Positions 59,435-64,000 of a stretch of 64,000 nt of DNA are shown here, one piece after another. The position numbers and the translations under genes are program-made. Under the pieces are notes generated by a model. That model ran no database searches, was not told the origin of the DNA, and saw only the letters and a program-made list of their open reading frames with translations. The stretch's first letter is position 1, and the number at the start of each line of letters is the position of its first letter. Origin of the DNA: Hydractinia symbiolongicarpus (taxonomy: Eukaryota > Cnidaria > Hydrozoa > Anthoathecata > Hydractiniidae); NCBI RefSeq assembly GCF_029227915.1, contig NC_079888.1, positions 15,545,001 through 15,609,000 on the forward strand, in the 5' to 3' direction.

Positions 59435-61213
59435 TTATTGAAACGTCAGAATATAAGCAAGGTATAAGAAAAATACAAGAAGCCACACATTTGTCTTTAG
59501 GTATCCACCAGCATTACAATCACCATTTGAGCAGCAATTATCCGTCTCACAACACGATACCTAGAAAAGTAAACAAGGAGTGAAAAAAAGAAAAACATAA
59601 CACACCTAACATTTCTCTTGAAATGTAAAGTTGACGACATCTTCGCCCCCTATGTTTGTTGCCTGATGTCAAAGCCGCTAGCGCTTACTGTCGCCAGCCT
59701 TGATGTAAAAAAGGCAAGAACCCCTGGGGACGGGGTAGATTTAACCGGAAATATCATAAACTCTCTTTTTCAGAGACAACCCAGGCAATTAGATTGCACT
59801 TATGCAGCAAGAAGATGCACTATATGCGATAAAGTTTTAAACGAGCATCTTTTTCTAAACCACTTCTTACACAATACTACTTCCTAAGGCTTTTTTTCTC
59901 TTTTATAATCAGAAAAACCAACGAAAAAGAAAAATATCGCTTAAGGAAATATTTTTGTTTTACGTAGCGACAAGGGCAGCTCAAGCAAAAATATTCTATT
60001 TCATCAAATTTCTTGTTTAACCGAATCGGAGCCATATTCTTTTTAAAGTAGTCGCACCAAAAGTTATTTCAGCCCTCTGCTTAGTAATTTTATTACTTCG
60101 CGCAAGCTTTCGGACAAAAAATGCACAAAATACCTATATATAAAATATGTACTATCGGAAAAAATCTGAAGACGGTGAGACCCGTGCATTCTTCCATGGG
60201 CTAATGACTAGTCTCTTATACTAATACCTATGTTTTGTTAAAAATATTTACACGTTTTCTACTTTTTGCTAACAACTAACGATAATCTGCAAACCAGAAT
60301 TTGCACGACAAGCAAATGAATAGCTTTATCTACGGGCTAAAGGCTAGTTCTGGATTTATTTCCACAAGAAAATCAATATGACAGATTGAAAACGTTGTCC
60401 ATTATACAGTGTCACAAGAAAACTAAAGCAAAGCGAATCCTTTAAAACCAGCTAAGAAATTTCCATTAACTAAAAATAATAATCAACTGGGAGAAATGCA
60501 AACAAAGATGGATTCCCTGCCCCAATTTGTAATCCATTATCCTCAGTTGTATTTCCTAAGGCTCCCTGTGTTTGTATTCCCTTTAAATCGAGTTTTATTC
60601 CCTATCTGTATTTTTTCTCCGGATGTTTAGTCCTTTGTACTGTGAATTTTAGCCTTAAAACATTTAATTTTTAGATTTATCGGATTTCTAATATTCTTTC
60701 GCCGCAGTTCGGCATTCTAAGTTACTGCAATAATTCGGATGTCACTTAAATTCTAACTAAACAGGTCGTTAACCCGTTAAAAATCCACGAGTTCACCCAT
60801 CAGCGTAATAAATGTTTCCACTTTGATTTACACTAGAGTTCTATTCCACAAAGATTAATAATATAATGATTAATTACCCTGCTTATTACAAATATTACTT
60901 CCCTAGGACTCAATGGGAAGAGATTATCCTGATGTTAAGCGTGCATGAAATGTACCTTGCAGTATGTAGTATCTCCATGGCAGAGGCTTTGTTTCGTGCA
61001 CAATTCTTTTGTGGTACAATCCATTTGGTAAGCTTTTCCATCATATCGCACCATCTTGACTGCATAGCAAACATCATCTTTAGAATAACATGTCGCCGAA
61101 CTACCTTGCTTGTTACAATCTGTCCATGACACAGCGCTGTTGCATTTGTTGCAGGACAATGCAGAGCAGACTAAAAAGGATATATTTGTTGTGAGAACTG
61201 CTAGTTTTGACAT
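59435..61213 (-). CDS. GPI-anchored Ly6/uPAR three-finger protein
   Basis: Two minus-strand exons, 61213-60956 and 59560-59435, join in phase 0 (CAAG-gtacat donor, ttctag acceptor) to give 127 residues. A signal peptide (MSKLAVLTTNISFLVCSA) is followed by LSCNKCNS, the usual Ly6 opening, with cysteines spaced as in three-finger folds and the closing CCETDNCCSN (a CCxxDxCN-like end). The C-terminus (WLLVFFLYLAYILTF) is hydrophobic and stops there, typical of a GPI-attachment signal. AATAAA overlaps the stop codon (59439-59434) and may be the polyadenylation signal. Such proteins act at the cell surface; ligand unknown. The 1.4-kb intron contains two tandem Helitron-like copies. Confidence 0.88.
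60132..60211 (+). mobile_element. short Helitron-like element, copy 6
   Basis: It ends CCCGTGCA-ttct-TCCATGGG (hairpin with a mismatch) then CTAATGACTAG. The 5' start is taken as CCTATATATAAAATATG after an A and has drifted from the family's TCTATATAATAA. Copy 7 abuts it directly. Confidence 0.55.
60212..60347 (+). mobile_element. short Helitron-like element, copy 7, head to tail with copy 6
   Basis: It starts TCTCTTATACTAATACC at the base after copy 6's CTAG and ends CGGGCTAAAGGCTAG before T. The hairpin is mostly lost. It lies in the Ly6 gene intron. Confidence 0.5.
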
Positions 61214-64000
61214 AGCTATTTGGATATCTTAATAAAAAACAACTCCATGAAGGTGAAGGCCTAGTTTCAAAGTTTTTTCACCTTGGTTTATTTCTCCTGA
61301 TGAGTTCAGAGGAAGCTGCCATATATGTAAATTTTAAATATTTTAAAGAAAGAAACTTTTGACAAAGAAACCTACGCGATTTTTTGGCACAGGTTTGAAA
61401 AGAATTGGTTTGTTTGTCGATGCTGCTATTTTACCTCCTTAAACAAATAAAAACTATTACTTCTAGCGAAAAATCATGAAAGTGATCATATTTAAAAGAT
61501 ATTTGGTCATGTTTACTTAGCTGTCAAATCTAACAATTGGGTCTGAAATTATTCCTAACATGCAGAAAATTACTAACTTTATTTTATCTCAAAGATAAAT
61601 AACAACACTATACAGATGATGCACAAGCTGCAGAAGCTGTAAAAGTAATGCAGACATGTTGACGAATAAAGATGTCGCAAAAAAGTGTGAAGTGTGTAAA
61701 AGCACTGTTTCCACGTGGTTAAACTTTCTCGCTCGAATATCCTTTATCTCGAAGTTTTTTCGTCAATCCCTTAAGAGTCCGAGATATCAAGCATCGGCTG
61801 TATACACAATATACCACATGTCAATATAAATACAAGTACAAGTTATTAGTAACGCCATGTATCATGTGATTACAAATGGTAATGGAGCGCAGGATCCACC
61901 GAAATTCGATTACTATATATACCGACAACCCACCGTCGATAAAATTGAAAAATTAAATTATAGAATTTCGAAACATGCCTAAATTAAACCATACTGTGTA
62001 TCACAGATGGAGTAAAAATGATAGTCCACAACGAGAAAAAAAATTGAAAATATAAATATTTATAAAAAATATAAATGTCTTTTTTTATATTTCCGTGTAT
62101 GTATAATAAAATTATTTATGAAATTGTTATGTGGTAAGTACTTCACGTAACTTGAAACAATATTCCTACCTTTTATTCCGACACTTGCAAAACAAAAAGT
62201 GGAAAATAAAAACAACAGCTTCATACTCCTTAAAAAATTTCTCAAAATTATCGTATGGAATAAGTTTTACTTTTTTTCAGTTTTTAAATGTTTTGGTGAA
62301 TCAGAAGTTATAATTATTTAAATTCGTTAATATTTGATGTTTTAGAGATTTGTTAACATGAATACTATTTAACAAGAGATTACTTGTTTCGTTGTTATAG
62401 TGTCATCCTGCACAGAAACGTTTAATATTTTGCTCCCATGACAAAATTTGATGTGTTAGCATGTCATTGGTTACATCCACCATTTTAAGATGTTAGAAAT
62501 AATTCCGTTATTGCGTAAAGTTTTCACACCTTTAATCAGAGAAACTTTTGTGAGAGAAACTTTCGCGAAATTTTATGTCTCGAAATTTTTCTAATTTTAC
62601 AATTCTTGAAAACTTATTCACTAAATTCCGAAGTGTTTTTAGCTAATGATTTTTACTTTTTTTACAAATCTGATTTGTAGTTTTAAACAAGTTAAAAAAT
62701 AAATCTTTTTTTAGTTTTTTGTATTATAAACCTCTTGCCCGCTATAATATAAAAGAATTTCAAAAATTTCTTTATTCGCGAGAAATTATTTAGTAAATTT
62801 TTTTTTAGATTTCTCCAGATGTTTATTTAAAACTTTCGCGACTTTTTCACCTTGCGAAAGTTTCTCCGCTAGGGTAGAACATGTTTGAGAAAAAAATTAA
62901 AGAATGAGGAGTGAGTTATCTAAAACCATATTGTCGTCAATTCTGGCCGTATTAAAAGAGCATCAACCTCGCCCCAAGGGTCTTTTGGTCCCTGACCTGT
63001 TAATACGGAAGAGGCAAAATGCCCTGGCAACAAGGTTGAAGGGGATTTAAAACCATAAGAAGAAGTATATACCGTAATTCCTCAAATTAACGCCGCGGCG
63101 CTAATTAAATTTTCATGATTTTAGATGCGGCGCTTATAAGAGGGCGGCGCTAATTAAAGGAAATACGTTGCCTGTTAATATTACGTAAGCAGTCCTCTGG
63201 ATCTTTTTTTTTGGAACGGGCGAGGGGGCGGATGTAACTAGCTTACACTGTGTGTACACAAGTGACTACAAAACCCTATTATTAAGGTGGATTTCCACTA
63301 GTTCTAACTTTCGTGTTGCTTTTAAATTTCACAAAATTTCAGTGTGACAAAAAGTTTACTCATTAAACAAGTTTCAGTGCGATAGCAAGCCTATCAAATT
63401 ATTATTTGTGTGACATTATCTTACTTAAAGATACATTTCAAGATGGCAGTCAGTTCAGACGAAGAAAAATAATAAACAGTAGCTGTCTTAATAATTAAAG
63501 TAAAGGGAAAAGAGACGAACGGACATTTTTTAGTGTTCGTCAAATTTGTTGAAAAAGAGAAGAAGAAAAAGAAAAATTAACTTCTTCAAGAATTGAAATT
63601 GCACTTTATTTATTTGGTAAATATAAGCTCCGAGGTTGCTTTCTTTTATTGTCTTCTTTATTTCGTGCGTTTGGTTTTGTGTATTTGTGCATTTTTTGAC
63701 CTCACCTAAGACAGTGAACGTTACAGTTTTGCAGACCATGTACGATTATAATTATATGGAATTCATGAATCAAGATTCGGAGTACATGAGTAGATTAGTC
63801 TCAACTTGTTGGTCATCTTTGGTGAACTGCGTTGTGATAAAGAACTTCAAAAGTTCCCTTTATTAAAAAAAATGTTTCTCAGCAGAATAGATAGCAGCTT
63901 GGCTGTTAATAAAAGAAAAAGTTTCCAAGACGGAGGTGAGAAAAAAAGATTTTCTTCTGTGAGCCAAACAGTGAACGTATATGATTTCACAAATGCGTTT
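61214..64000. other. upstream of Ly6 gene, mostly intergenic
   Basis: It holds the pogo-type relic at 61735-61801, a MITE-like segment at 63072-63170 (CCGTAATTCCTCAAATTAACGCC with repeated GGCGGCGCTAATTAAA), and at 63283-63452 a copy of the repeat also at 55664-55840. Frames at 63530-63866 show no domain. No convincing gene. Confidence 0.45.
61735..61801. mobile_element. decayed pogo-type terminal repeat
   Basis: CTTTATCTCGAAG, CAATCCCTT, CCGAGATATCAAG and GGCTGTA follow in the same order as the right end of the Tigger element (CTCTATCTCGAAC, GGTCCCTT, TTCGAGATAGAG, AACTGTA). No left end or transposase is present. Confidence 0.5.

Overview
The window looks like AT-rich nuclear DNA from an invertebrate animal. 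Genes are split by GT-AG introns that are mostly 100 bp to 8 kb, intergenic DNA is full of decayed transposons and simple repeats, and nothing suggests operons or bacterial signals. The closest fit is a cnidarian, perhaps a hydrozoan. That is an inference from general appearance (POC1 and RAD18 orthologues, a small Ly6 protein, pogo/Tigger, Helitron and LINE families), not from a diagnostic marker.

Layout of host genes. 925-2824 (minus): a two-exon gene for a small secreted cysteine-rich protein of unknown function. 14285-24525 (plus): a 16-exon POC1 centriolar WD40 protein, lacking only its very short 5' coding exon. 32529-54326 (plus): a 13-exon RAD18 E3 ubiquitin ligase, assembled here by matching splice phase, with RING, UBZ4, SAP and RAD6-binding regions in order and an unusually long acidic/basic C-terminus. 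59435-61213 (minus): a two-exon GPI-anchored Ly6/uPAR three-finger protein.

Mobile DNA explains most of the rest. Two TA-flanked DNA transposons with pogo-like transposases (38022-39983 inside RAD18 intron 2, and 56077-58849 downstream of RAD18) each also carry, on the strand opposite the transposase, a gene for a HIRAN-like protein. This pairing is the most interesting signal in the window. Seven copies of a non-autonomous Helitron/HINE-like family share a 5' TC end, a CTGTCTGTC motif, a 3' hairpin and a CTAG-T end; one carries a roughly 32-copy GTCT microsatellite and two sit head to tail. Two short elements begin CAGGG, end CCCTG and have 5-bp target duplications. A 911-bp inverted-repeat element carries 70-bp tandem repeats. 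There are also two tRNA-derived SINE types and three decayed LINE fragments.

Tandem repeats include a 1.4-kb, 21-bp minisatellite (28480-29905) that is open on both strands only because its period is a multiple of three, and a 30-bp minisatellite in the last POC1 intron.

The RAD18 and POC1 models rest on homology and splice phase read by eye, without transcripts. Transposon boundaries are secure where a target duplication is visible and approximate elsewhere.
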